A stretch of DNA of 64,000 nucleotides from Galeopsis tetrahit. Its lineage: Eukaryota; Streptophyta; Magnoliopsida; Lamiales; Lamiaceae. The number at the start of each line of letters is the position of its first letter. The first letter of the stretch is position 1. The translations under genes were made by a program, and so were the position numbers. Below are positions 1 through 10,810 of the stretch, one piece after another. The notes below the pieces were generated by a model that worked only from the letters and a program-made list of their open reading frames with translations, was not told where the DNA came from and searched no databases. Location of the stretch: the NCBI GenBank assembly GCA_963675135.1, contig OY776131.1:26403881-26467880 (forward strand), in the 5' to 3' direction.

Positions 1-1502
1 AAGAAGCACTTCAAGATGCCAATTGGATCACAGCCATGCAGGAAGAACTGAACCAATTCACCAGAAATGAAGTTTGGGAGCTGGTGGATAGACCTTCACA
101 TCAAGATGTTATTGGAATAAAGTGGGTGTTCAAGAACAAGAAGAATGAGAATGATGTGATTGTCATAAACAAAGCAAGACTAGTGGCAAAGGGCTACTGC
201 CAACATGAAGGCATTGACTATGATGAGACCTTTGCACCTGTGGCAAGGCTAGAAGCAATAAGGCTCTTTCTAGCCTATGCAGCTCACAAGAGGTTCAAAG
301 TGTACCAAATGGATGTCAAGAGTGCCTTTTTGAATGGAATCTTGAAAGAAGAAGTCTATGTGGAGCAACCACCTGGTTTTGAGGTTGGAAACCAAGTTTA
401 CAGACTGAAGAAGGCTCTATATGGACTCAAGCAAGCCCCTAGGGCATGGTATGATACACTGTCACAATTCCTCTTGGATCATGGATTTATCAAGGGAACT
501 GTGGACAGAATCACTGAAGGAGAGGACATCTTGCTTGTCCAAATTTATGTGGATGACATAATATTTGGATCCCCCAATGAGAAGCTATGTGAGAAGTTCT
601 CAAAGCTTATACAAAGCAAGTTTGAGATGTCCATGATGGGGTTGATGAACTTCTTTTTGGGTCTACAAGTTAAGCAATCAAAAGAAGGGATCTTCATCAA
701 CCAAGCTAAGTACACCAGAGAAATGATCAAAAAGTTTGGGTGTGCAACTAGCAAGCCAGTAAGGATCCCAATGAACACAAATTGGAAGATGGATCCTGAT
801 GAGAGTGGTGTTTCAACCAACTCTACTGAGTATAGAGGAATCATTGGTTCACTCCTCTATCTCACTGCCAGCAGACCTGACATCACCTTTGCAGTAGGTG
901 TTTGTGCAAGGTTTCAAGCAAATCCTAAGAAAAGCCATCTTGAGCCTGCAAAAAGGATCTTGAGGTATCTCAAAGGCACTGAAAATCTAGGCCTTTGGTA
1001 CCCTGCTGATGACAACATTGAGTTAACTGGCTACTCAGATGCTGATTATGGAGGATGTAGAATTGACAGAAAGTCCACTTCAGGGACTTGTCAATTCTTG
1101 GGCAACAAACTCATATCTTGGTTCTCCAAGAAGCAGAACACAGTGGCTACTTCCACCACTGAAGCTGAATATGTTGCAGCTGGAAGTTGTTGTGCTCAAA
1201 TCCTTTGGTTGAGACAACAACTAAGAGACTACAATGTCAACTCTACTGAAGTGCCAATATTTTGTGATAACAATAGTGCAATTGCAATATCACAGAATCC
1301 TGTTTTGCACACCAGATGCAAACATGTGGACATCAAGCATCACTTCATTAGAGATCATGTGGAGAAGAAGGACATTAAGTTGGTCAAGATCCACACAGAT
1401 CATCAAAAAGCTGATATATTGACAAAGCCACTTGCAGAGGTAAGATTTCTAGAGCTATCAGCAGAGTTGGGATTACTTGATCCAGGGAAGTTGGACAAGT
1501 AA
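1..1502 (+). CDS. copia pol, C-terminal part: reverse transcriptase and RNase H (partial)
   Basis: The reading frame is open from the left edge (base 3), so the ATG at 36 is internal. The protein copies element RNA into DNA inside virus-like particles. Visible motifs are YQMDVKSAFLNG (RT catalytic Asp, near 303-338), YVDD at about 547-558, and RNase H acidic positions in SDADYGG, TEAEY, FCDNN and KADILTK. Compared with the related Copia-B pol at 54957-57464, four residues are missing just before the YVDD strand (near 505-512), where Copia-B reads VDRTLFRIQEGE and this copy VDRITEGE. The change is in frame, but a deletion beside the palm active site may inactivate the enzyme. The stop at 1500-1502 is in the expected place for the family. 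Confidence 0.92.
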   Translation, partial: EALQDANWITAMQEELNQFTRNEVWELVDRPSHQDVIGIKWVFKNKKNENDVIVINKARLVAKGYCQHEGIDYDETFAPVARLEAIRLFLAYAAHKRFKVYQMDVKSAFLNGILKEEVYVEQPPGFEVGNQVYRLKKALYGLKQAPRAWYDTLSQFLLDHGFIKGTVDRITEGEDILLVQIYVDDIIFGSPNEKLCEKFSKLIQSKFEMSMMGLMNFFLGLQVKQSKEGIFINQAKYTREMIKKFGCATSKPVRIPMNTNWKMDPDESGVSTNSTEYRGIIGSLLYLTASRPDITFAVGVCARFQANPKKSHLEPAKRILRYLKGTENLGLWYPADDNIELTGYSDADYGGCRIDRKSTSGTCQFLGNKLISWFSKKQNTVATSTTEAEYVAAGSCCAQILWLRQQLRDYNVNSTEVPIFCDNNSAIAISQNPVLHTRCKHVDIKHHFIRDHVEKKDIKLVKIHTDHQKADILTKPLAEVRFLELSAELGLLDPGKLDK

Positions 1503-2211
1503 ATCCATTAAAGTTAATGGGAGTAAGGAGGAACTAAAATGGTGTTCAGTAGACTTGGTCAAGTCTACTGAAACTCAGAAGAGATGACCTCAAATGATCA
1601 GGACTCTTATCCATTGAATCTCAGGACACTTGTCCACATCTTTTCAGGACACTTGTCCAAGTGGGGTCAGATAAGTTGTCTTGGCTATCAAACAATTTTC
1701 TTGGTTTGATAAGCACCTAATTTGGGCAATCATTGCCTATTTTGATATCTGTCCCATTCCTTTTACAGATATCACCTTTTTGGGATTTTAATTTGTCTCC
1801 CACCCAAAAGGTCGCTTTCCATGCATTAAATGTCAAGATTTAACTCTTGTTTACATTAAACATTTCAAGCCATGATCTATCTCGAAAACTCCCCAAGCAT
1901 TAACCAATGTTTAATAACTTCCACATTTGAATAGAAAACAGTTTTTCACTGTTTCATTGGTTTTTAACCACTGGATCAAAACTGGCCAACTCCCCTGAAA
2001 TCAATCCTGGCCGTCCAAATTGAAATTTCCATTTTCATCCATCGTTGAAAACTCTTGAGACTCACCAACTCATTGACAAACATTCTTTTTAGAATATTCA
2101 CAAGTCTTAAGAACTCCCCACAAACACTTCCTCCCCAAGTATTCGAAAACCTAGCTTTCATCTTCTTCAAACTCCCTCAAAACTCTCTCAAATTTCTTTC
2201 TGAAACCTTCA
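1503..2211 (+). other. spacer between pol and accessory ORF of Copia-L
   Basis: No ORF. The stretch is AT-rich and has two close copies of a CAGGACACTTGTCCA-type motif near 1620-1660. It may hold the leader of a subgenomic RNA for the downstream ORF, but no convincing TATA box was seen. Confidence 0.6.
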
Positions 2212-5200
2212 ATGTCTCCCAAAGCTAAGTCTGAAATGGTTGTTGATTTCACCAATAGAGACTTAGACCTTGACTTTGGGTATCTAAGTCACAAAAACAA
2301 CCTTACCTTTGAGCCAATCCTCTCTTTTGAGAGTGAAGAACCTGAAGTTACTCCAACTTTGAGATGGTTAAGGAGAGCAGGTCTTCAAAAGTTCATGCAA
2401 GAAAAGCCAGATTCTTGCCTTGAATCTTACATGGCTGAGTTCTTTGCCTTTCTAAAATGGAGAGGCAAGCCTGAACATGGTGAAGTTGCAACAAGATTGT
2501 CCTTTGTTGCAGAGGGAGAAGAGGAGGAAAGATTCCATAGAGTGAAATTTTCAGTGGAGGAGGTTGATGCTGCTTTTGGATTGCCTTCAGAGGGAAGGAA
2601 TCCAGAATTCTATGGCAATGGACTTGAGCAAGAAATTGCTCAAGAATAGCTTATTACTCCAGGGCCAATATCCTCTACTCAACATAAGAGGACTCTCAAG
2701 CCCCAATTTCTTACTTTGTTTGAGGTTGTTGCTAAAAGCTTGCTTAGCAACACTGGAAGCTTAGAGCAGGTCAGCCATCCCAGAATTAGAATCATGGCTG
2801 CTGTGATTGATGCTAGTGACAAAGGCATCAAGTTTGATTGGAGGGCCTTCATCCTGTCTGAGATGATGAAGGAAAAGGCCAAGTTCAAAGTCAAAGTTCA
2901 CAACAAGGTTGTGTTGGAGGGCAAACTGAGATATTGCACAAGGGTAAGTCTCTTGATTGAAAAGTTTGCTCACTATTCTGAGATGCAAACCTTTGCAAAG
3001 CCCCTTCCTGCCCAGAAAATCATGTTTCGAAAGCTTAGCAAGAAAACTGAGCAAAGAAGGATGCAACTGGCCAAACCTGCTGATGTACAGAATGAGGAGA
3101 AGCCAAAGCTGAAGAAGAGAACTAAGGCCAGAGTGGTGAAGACAAGGAAAGTGTCTCAAATCCCTTCAGAGGAGACTTCAGGAGCTTCAACTGAGATTGA
3201 AGAGGTTGCTGAAGAGGGAGTAAGTGTGCCTTCTGACCACTCAGAAGAATTGAGACAAAAGTACAATGAGACTAGACAAAAGTCTAAGGGTGATAAGAGG
3301 CCCAGGGAAGTTGTCCCTGGAGATGAAGGTAGTGGGAGCAGTAGGGCTAGCAAGAGAAGGGTCAAGCCTACTGAAAAAGTGTTAGAGCTTCAAGAAGAAA
3401 AATCCTTCCAACTTGCTCAAAGGGAGAGCAGGGCTGAAAGCAGGACAAAATCCAAGTCTAGAATCAACTCTTCTGGTTCTGGAACTCCAGAGTCCAAAGT
3501 CCCTGAAGGTCAACCTATTGAGGCCAACCTTCCTGAAGCACAGAATCCTGAGCCCAACTCTCCTGAAACCCACATAACCCCAACCAACCAACCAATCACC
3601 CCTCTCAATCTTACAAAGAGATATTCTCCAGAAGGGAGTGTGCAAAGAAGTGGCATTGATGTGCTTGCAGATTTAGCAGTAGATGAGACAAGACTACAGT
3701 CTCCCCTTGACTCATCTATGCTCAACTATTCAAAGTTCTTAGAAGCAGCACTTCATGAGCCAACCCCCCTGAGCAAAGCCCCTTCAGATCCATTGCTCTC
3801 AAAAGCAACTGAAGTAACTTCAATTGCACCCAATCCTTCTGAAGCCAACATCCCTGAACTTAACCTTCCTGAAGCCACACTAGGAGAAGACAGAGCCAAC
3901 TCCGCTATAACCCAAAGTCTCCATTCAAGTGGAGATGAGGAGGAGTATACTTATGAGAGTATGCTCAGAGGAGGAGCCAGGGCTACTGTGGACAGTTTGT
4001 ATCCACAACTTGCTGAATTTCCAAGAATTCAGAAGATGTTCCATGATTTAAGGATGTTTGTGGATGTGAAAGATAAAACCATCATGGAGATATCACAAGT
4101 CATCCAAGATAAGGGTGCAAACTGGTGGCAAGTGGAGGAGAGTAGATTGCTACACTATGCTGGTGTGTTAAAGACTAGATTCCTCATTGATGAAGAGGTT
4201 TTTGCAAAGTTAGTAGATGAGAAGATCATTGAGGAGAAAGAGAGAAAAGCTAAGGGCATAAGACACCCTGAAAGTAGCTCAAATGATGACGATTCCCCTG
4301 ATGATCCCTCAAACCCTTCAAATCCCAACCCTCCTGAAACCAATCCCAACCCTCCTGAAACCAAATTGCGTTCAACTCCCCTTCTAACCTATCATAGTAA
4401 AGGCTCTGTTCTATCAGAGGTGTTGACCAAGGGTGGTAACACAACCAAAGATACATCTGCCAATGAAGGTTCTTCTGAACCCAAGGCACAACCTAAAGAT
4501 GTTGAGGTTCCTACTTTAGAGGCTAGTTTGGTTAAGGCCTATTCAGTGTCAGAAGAGTTGGACACTGATCAGCCCTTAATCATTCAGGATGACTCAGTGG
4601 CTGCTGAAATAAGCACTGTGATCTCCCCACAACTGCCATCTTTGAACCTTGTTGAAGGTGGAGATGTTGCAGGTTTAGGTGATGGTGTTGAAAAGGAAAA
4701 TTTAGCTGAAAAATCAGAGGGAGTAGAGGATGAAAGAGAGGTTATCATCACTAAGATAGTGAGTGTACCACCAAATGAGGGTGATATAAGTGAGGAAGGA
4801 CAGGATATTCTTGAAGTCAAATTTGAACTTCAAGAATCCCTTGATGAGAGGAGGCCTGATTCCTTGTGTGAGGACATTATTAATGAAGGGAGAAAAGAAA
4901 AAGTTGAAAATGAGAAGAAGACTGTTGATGTATCAAAGTCTTATAAAAAAGAAACTGAGGGTGATGAGTGTGCTTTCACTAACCCCTTTGATTTGTCTGA
5001 CATTGCAGGTATATCTCTTGACCAAATATTTGCAGATGATTCCTTGACAGATGCTCCCATCCATGTTGATTCTGGATCATCACAAGCCCTACTTGGCTTG
5101 CAATCAACAAAGTTGGACTCCTTGGCTCATCAAGTCCAATCAGCTCATGCAGAAACTTTTGGAGCCTTGGATGAGCATGGAAGAACTTTAGCATCTGTAG

Positions 5201-6935
5201 AAATGAGGCTAACTGGCTCAGAAGATGTGGTGTTACCCACTTTAGAAGCAAGAATCAGTGGAGTTGAGACTGGTTTGCAAACCATCTCCACTGAAGTCAT
5301 CAAAGCCAAGAAAACTATGAAGTCATCAAAGGATGTCAAGAAAGAGCAAACCTTGCTAAGGAATAACCACAACAGGAATGTGAAAACCTTGAGATCAGTG
5401 GTTAAGCAAGCTCTTGGAAGGAAGACAGCCCTGCAGAGGAAAAGAGCTGTAGAACAAAGGCTAGCAATGGTGAAAGCAGCCTCAGAAAAGTTTTCCCAAA
5501 AGGTAATGGCCAACATTGCTGAAGGTGCAGTGGCCAACCTCACTGATCTTCTTAAGGCCCAACTTGATGCATCTCTGAAAGCAACCTTGGAGGAGGTTGT
5601 CCAACAAAAGATGAAGCCTGTTCTAGCTTTCCTTAGCTTGAGCAGTGATAGGATGCAAAATATACATGATGAGAATGTATATTTGTTGGAGGAGATGAAG
5701 TCTCTAACCCAAGCCCAGTCCTTGATGGCATCAACTATGAGTGAACTTAGGCCTGAATGTTTTGATGCTGCCAAAAAGGGGAAAAGGGAAAGAGCAAGGG
5801 CAAAAGGTGCCTTGGTTATTGGAAGCCCAGTGAAAGGGAAGGACAAAGTTGCTGAAACTAAAGGAAAAGAACCAGCAGTGCTGAACTTGGAAGATTTGGA
5901 TGAAGAGGAGCAATTAGCACTAGCCTTGAAGAACTCAATGGCCTCAGCTCAAGAGGAAGGAGTTAGGCTACAACAAAGACCAGGGGGAGAGGTGTCTGGT
6001 TTGGACAAAGATGCTGAAGGTGTCCAAACTAGAGGAAAGATCAAGAAGGCCAAAGGAAAGAAAAGAAAAGCTGAGACATTTACTGACTTTCCCAACAGCC
6101 TTGATCTGCCCCCTGAGTTCAGAATTGATGATGAAATGCTTACCTCCAAGAAGACCAAAAATGCTGAAAAGGACAAGACTGCTGAAGTGTCCAAGACTGC
6201 TGAAAAAGACAAGTCTTCTGAGAAAGAAAAGTCTGCTGAGACTAAGTCCACTGATGGTGCCAAAGCTTCTGAAGATGTAGAGGAGCTGTATGAAGAAGGC
6301 TTTGGACCAGGACCAAAGAAAAAGAAAGTTGTGTTGCTAAATGATCCATCAAAATTGTTTCATGAAGGGTATGGCAAGAACAGAAGTTGGCCATGATGAG
6401 GGCCCAAGAGAAGATGGATTTGATGGATGAAGCACAAAGCGCAAGAGATAAAAGAAGAGCAGATTTTCAAAAGCCCAGAAGGAAGAGAGCAACTTACAAC
6501 AAGATGAAGCCACAACTTTTGATCCCAATGGACACCAAATATCCTCACTTGGATAAATGGGTGCCAATTCAGCTGAATGACTCATGGGAGGAAGCCAAAA
6601 GGGAGTTTGTCTATGACTTCTATGTCATTGACAGATGGAATGGAAAAGATGCCAACTCCACTTTTGCTGAGTTCATGATAGAGTATCATAGAGAACTCTA
6701 TCAACAACTACTTGCAGCTGCTGATATTGCAAGATTTGAACTCACTGCCCCCAAGCCATTCATATATATGCCTCCAAAGCTTGATGGGTGGATTGATCAG
6801 TCAAAAATCTTGAAGGAGTTTACTGAGATCCTCAAGCTGAACAAGATGGTTCTTGGACCCAAGGGAACAAACCAAGAGGCCATGGAGCTGAAGAGAAGAG
6901 TGTGGGCACAATATGGGATGGTGCCACCTCCTTAG
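2212..6935 (+). pseudogene. Copia-L accessory ORF (3' aORF), broken by one stop and one frameshift
   Basis: Starts at ATG 2212. The frame is interrupted by TAG at 2647-2649, resumes in the same frame to TGA at 6394-6396, and continues in another frame to 6935, so a shift is needed near 6366-6390. The intact product would be about 1570 residues. The N-terminal part (to about residue 250) resembles domains called 'putative plant transposon protein'. The middle is acidic, Ser/Pro/Glu-rich with PE-type repeats. A helical coiled-coil-like stretch (about 5100-5750) follows, then a Lys-rich stretch with PKKKKVV near 6313-6333 that looks like a nuclear localisation signal. The C-terminal block at 6540-6935 has counterparts in Copia-A and Copia-B. 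No signal peptide or membrane helix is visible, so an envelope role is not supported. Function unknown. Confidence 0.75.
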
Positions 6936-7057
6936 GATGATCTCTGAAATGGCTAAGTCTTCTGACCTTTTTATGAATTAAAACTTATCTTACCTGAAGA
7001 TATGTTTTTAATTGGTCATCTATGCTGAAGTTTTGGTCAAGATTGCTGATGTGGTGT

Positions 7058-7252
7058 GCTCTGATAAGTTGTTAGCTCTGATATGATTTGATTGCTCTGA
7101 TATAAGTTTTGTGCTCTGATACTTGAAGATCTAGATACTATTAAGTGTTTAGTTTTTGCTCTGATACACTAGATCTTGTGATTAGTATATGCTCTGAATA
7201 TTTTGTAATGAAATGATCTATTGTAATAGTGTCTTGGATTCATGCTCTGATA
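7058..7252 (+). repeat. seven scattered GCTCTGAta motifs in the 3' UTR of Copia-L
   Basis: The core GCTCTGA occurs at 7058, 7075, 7094, 7113, 7158, 7191 and 7244, mostly followed by TA. Spacing is irregular (17 to 53 bases), so this is an iterated short motif rather than a clean tandem repeat. It lies between the accessory ORF stop and the polypurine tract. Confidence 0.8.
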
Positions 7253-7502
7253 TGTTAACTTCAACTATCAACATGCTTGTAATGATTCTCAAATGAATGA
7301 TAGTTGAACTTACCCTGAATCAAGAAACTTTACTACAGAAATCTCTCTATGCCTATCTTTGAAACCTATTTGTAACATGAATGGTGAGTACACTAACACA
7401 TTATTTTTCAGGATAATTGACCTTAGTCATGTCTTCTGAAGATAAATGTAATAGGTGTAGTCAAGTCACTTTTGCATAAAATGTATAGGTTTTGGCATCA
7501 TC

Positions 7503-7516
7503 AAAAAGGGGGAAAT
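7503..7516 (+). promoter_or_regulatory. polypurine tract of Copia-L
   Basis: AAAAAGGGGGAAAT directly precedes the LTR start TGTTGGGA. This is the primer for plus-strand DNA synthesis. The same tract is present, reversed, beside the LTRs of Copia-A (44858-44873) and Copia-B (49073-49088). Confidence 0.9.
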
Positions 7517-9161
7517 TGTTGGGAATAAAATGAGATATGTTTTGATTCAATACCAAAACCCCCTGAGACATGCCTAAGTCAAGATGATTATGTTCTAAGA
7601 ATGTTAGAACATATAGAATAAGGCTAGATGAAAAGCTGATATGTTAGGCAGCTCTTAGTTGAATAGATGCACAATTTGAGGGGGAACATATACTTTGAAG
7701 ACTATTAAGAACAAATCCCCTCAAGGCTCAAATTCTGGAACAATCACTAAGTCCTTTGAAGGACAAATATGCTGATCAGGAGAGTTGTCCAGAAGAGTTG
7801 TCTCAGCACAATTAATCAAGAACAAGTGTTCTAAAAGCTTGAGGTCAACCATGCTGAAAAGTTAGAGACAACCATACCCTAAAGATCTTCAAAAAAAACA
7901 TGCTAAGATCAATTCCAAGTGAAGCAATGGGAAAGAGCCAAGTCATCTGAAAAGAGCAAGACAACCATGCTGATAAGCAAGTCTGCTGAAAGTGATAAGC
8001 AGAGTTGTCCTTTTGATAAGGAATGTTGTCCTATCATTGGAACAACCTTCAGAAGCCATGTCCAAGTCCTAACAAGAGAATCTTAAAGTCAGACATTGGG
8101 AAGAGTGCTGCAGAATGAAGACAAAGTCTATACAGCCGTTTATTTCTCAAATGAGGACTTGTCACTATCAAAAATTTGTCTTCTAAGTTGAAGAACTAAA
8201 AGAAGACATTTATGGACATTTGAGGTTGCCTCTCCAACGGGCAAATCCTTCACTTGTCTATAAATACAGAAGTGTGGAGGCCATTTGAAAGCACCTCAAC
8301 AATTGACAAGAATATCCAACTATCCTACAAGCAAGAGTGTTTTCAAAGCTTTCAAAGACTATCTTAGTCTTCATACACTTCTTCTAAGCTGAACTCAATT
8401 GTATATCCATACAAGCTTAGAGAGATATCCAAATCCTTATACACTGATCTTCATTGTAAAGGATATCTCATTAGTTGGAACCTTACTTCAACCCTTAATC
8501 CTTTCAAGTGAGAAAGAGAGAAGGTTGTAGTAGTAGAAGTGGTAGGAGCTGACTGTTGAGAGAAGAACAGTTCAGTTCTGAGTTGAGAAGAGGGTACTAG
8601 GACTCTAGACATCCTAGGGATCAATTCACCAAGGAGTGGTGTTATTGATCAAGTGCACCTTGGCACTATAAAACAAGTTAATTCCAAGAGTGAAGGAATT
8701 ATCCTGTTAAATCAGGGAAAGTGGATGTAGGAGCTTGAGTCTCTGAACCACTATAAACTCTTATGTTGATTTGCTTTTTAGTACCTTCATACATTCAACA
8801 CTGCACACAAAACTGATCTTTCAAAGAACTTATACTCAAAGACTGTGCAAAAGGCATTTGGACAAGATCCCTGAAAACTGGATTGTATTAATTGCCTAAG
8901 TGATTTCAGAAATTAAAGGAGTTTAAACTAAAAGGGCCAAACACTAATTCCGCACATATAACTCTCCTAGATAGTTATCCAACTAAGTACTCAATAGTGC
9001 TTAGTAGGTTGATTATCTTTAAAGAGTTAATCATCTTCAGCAGAGTTGTCCAAGACAACCTTGCTGATCTCTGGTTTGATCAAAGTTTGAAAAGAATTGC
9101 ATACAAGTGTATTCCCCCCCCCCCCCCATACACTTGTTATATACTCCTTTCAGGACCAACA
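7517..9161 (+). repeat. 3' LTR of Copia-L
   Basis: 1645 bp, bounded by the 6-bp inverted repeat TGTTGG / CCAACA. A TATA box (TATAAATA, 8259-8266) gives the likely promoter. The LTR is rich in short repeated motifs around GAGTTGTCC and GCTGA. Near its end is a 10-bp inverted repeat around a C14 tract (9103-9137). The 5' LTR is outside the window, so age cannot be estimated from LTR divergence. Confidence 0.88.
9103..9137 (+). repeat. LTR-end hairpin with homopolymer loop (Copia-L)
   Basis: ACAAGTGTAT (9103-9112) pairs perfectly with ATACACTTGT (9128-9137). The 15-base loop is T followed by 14 C, so G14 on the other strand. It lies 24 bp from the LTR terminus. Equivalent stem-loops occur at the same relative place in Copia-A and Copia-B. 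Confidence 0.85.
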
Positions 9162-10810
9162 TGATCAGTAAAGAGAACAAACTCCCGCTGGAAGAGATAG
9201 TGCCTCCAATGCTGAACAGCCTGGACTATGGCATAAAACTCCACATCATATGTGCTGAAACGGAGTTTGGAACCCGCCAACTTCTCACTAAAAAAGGCCA
9301 CCGGACGGCCTGCTTGACTCAAAACCGCCCCAATTCCTGATTTCGAAACATCACAATGTAACTCAAAAGGCTGAGAGAAATCAGAAAGAACAAGGATAGG
9401 TGCTGTCGTCAGTCTACGCTTGATCTCATCAAAGGCAGTTGACGCATCCTCTGTCCACAAAAACTTGGTCCCCTTCACGCAATCTGTTATTGGTGCCATA
9501 ATACTACTGAAATGTGGAATGAACCGTCGATAAAAAGAGGCTAGCCCATGAAAGCTCCTGACCGCCGTAATAGATGTAGGGGCCGGCCAATGGCGAATGG
9601 CCTCAATCTTTCTCGGATCTGCTGAGAGGCCCTGATCAGACACAACATATCCCAAAAACTGTACCGAAGTAGTCATAAAAGCACACTTTCCGGAGGCTGC
9701 ATAAAACTGATCCCGACGTAATACCAACAAGACCTCCCGTAGATGTTGTAGGTGAGAGTCGGGGCTGTCACTGTAAATCAGAATGTCATCGAAATAAACG
9801 ACGATGAATTTACCAATGAAAGGACGTAGAGCCTGATTCATGACACGCATGAAAGTACTCGGGGCATTAGACAAACCAAATGGCATTACCAGCCACTCAA
9901 ACAACCCCTCCCGTGTTTTCAATGCCGTCTTCCACTCATCCCCTTCTCTAATACGAATCTGGTGATAACCACTTTTCAAATCCAGTTTACTAAAGATGGA
10001 GGCCCGACCCAACTGGTCCAACAAATCATCCAACCGAGGAATAGGAAAACGATACCTCACTGTTATCTTGTTAATGGCACGACTGTCCACACACATGCGC
10101 CAAGTACCGTCCTTCTTAGGGGTCAATAGGGCAGGCGCTGCACATGGACTGAGGCTTTCACGAACGTGGCCCTTTGCAAGCAACTCCTCCACCTGGCGAC
10201 GGAGTTCCTCATGCTCCTTCGGACTCATACGATAATGTGGGAGATTTGGCAAGGCTGCACCCGGCACAAGATCAATTTGATGTTGAATATTCCGAAGAGG
10301 AGGCAATGTATCCGGGAGGGACTCGGGAAAAACATCAGCAAACTTAGACAAAAAAGGTTGAACAACAAGGGGAGGTGTCCCAAACTGCGAACCCGCGGGC
10401 TGAGCAATAAGAGCGAAAACAATCCCAGACTCCTCCATAGCAGACTGAAAAGGCACACGAGATAGGAGCATAACAGGTTTGGAGGCATCCGTTCGGGGAA
10501 TTCCTCGAGGCTTGCTGGGTAACAACACAATCTTACGACCCCTGAAAAGAAACGAGTATGTATTCGCACGACCATCGTGCGTGACCTCACGATCAAATTG
10601 CCACGGTCGGCCCAATAACAAATGACACGCATCCATAAGCACCACATCACAATATATCTCATCACTATAAGACGACCCCATAGAATCTGAAATCAAAACT
10701 CGACGAGAAACAGTAACATCCGTACCTTTACTAAGCCACGACAGTTTATACGGCTTCGGGTGATCTTCAGTTTCAAGATCCAACTTGGTAACTGCCACTT
10801 CTGATAGCAC
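9162..10810 (-). pseudogene. Gypsy-1 pol: end of protease, RT, start of RNase H
   Basis: An open stretch of about 550 codons, the downstream half of a gag-pol polyprotein. Motifs on the minus strand: LLLGRPWQFD (retropepsin C-terminal strand), LDLKSGYHQIRI (RT), PFGLSNAPSTFMRVMN, YFDDILIYS with the catalytic DD (plus coordinates about 9778-9804), FLGYVVS, and the RNase H start ELHCDVSKSGIGAVL. The reading runs into Copia-L LTR sequence after FTDH. The frame differs from the upstream gag-protease part because of a small deletion next to the protease active site near 10817-10822. Confidence 0.88.

Larger units (their letters stand above)
1..9161 (+). mobile_element. Copia-L: Ty1/copia LTR retrotransposon, 5' part outside window
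   Basis: The order is end of pol (RT and RNase H), a spacer, a long accessory ORF, a 3' untranslated region with a polypurine tract, then a 3' LTR that starts TGTTGG and ends CCAACA. The copia assignment comes from the RT motif YVDD and the RNase H block after RT. An extra ORF downstream of pol is known from Sirevirus-type copia elements; placement in that lineage is inference. The right end abuts a gypsy RNase H sequence exactly at its TDH motif, so the element jumped into an older gypsy element. The matching 5-bp target duplication would lie left of the window. Confidence 0.9.

Noticed and set aside
5145..5846. Minus-strand 233-codon ORF opposite the accessory ORF
   Set aside because: It is a shadow of the plus-strand coding sequence, with no domain and with composition expected from the reverse strand.
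2212..6935. Envelope-like gene of an infectious retrovirus
   Set aside because: No signal peptide, membrane anchor or furin-type site is visible. The protein is acidic, coiled-coil-rich and has nuclear-type basic motifs.
9114..9127. Sequencing error as full explanation of the C14 run
   Set aside because: Run length may be inaccurate, but the flanking perfect stem and the equivalent structures in two other LTRs show a real feature.
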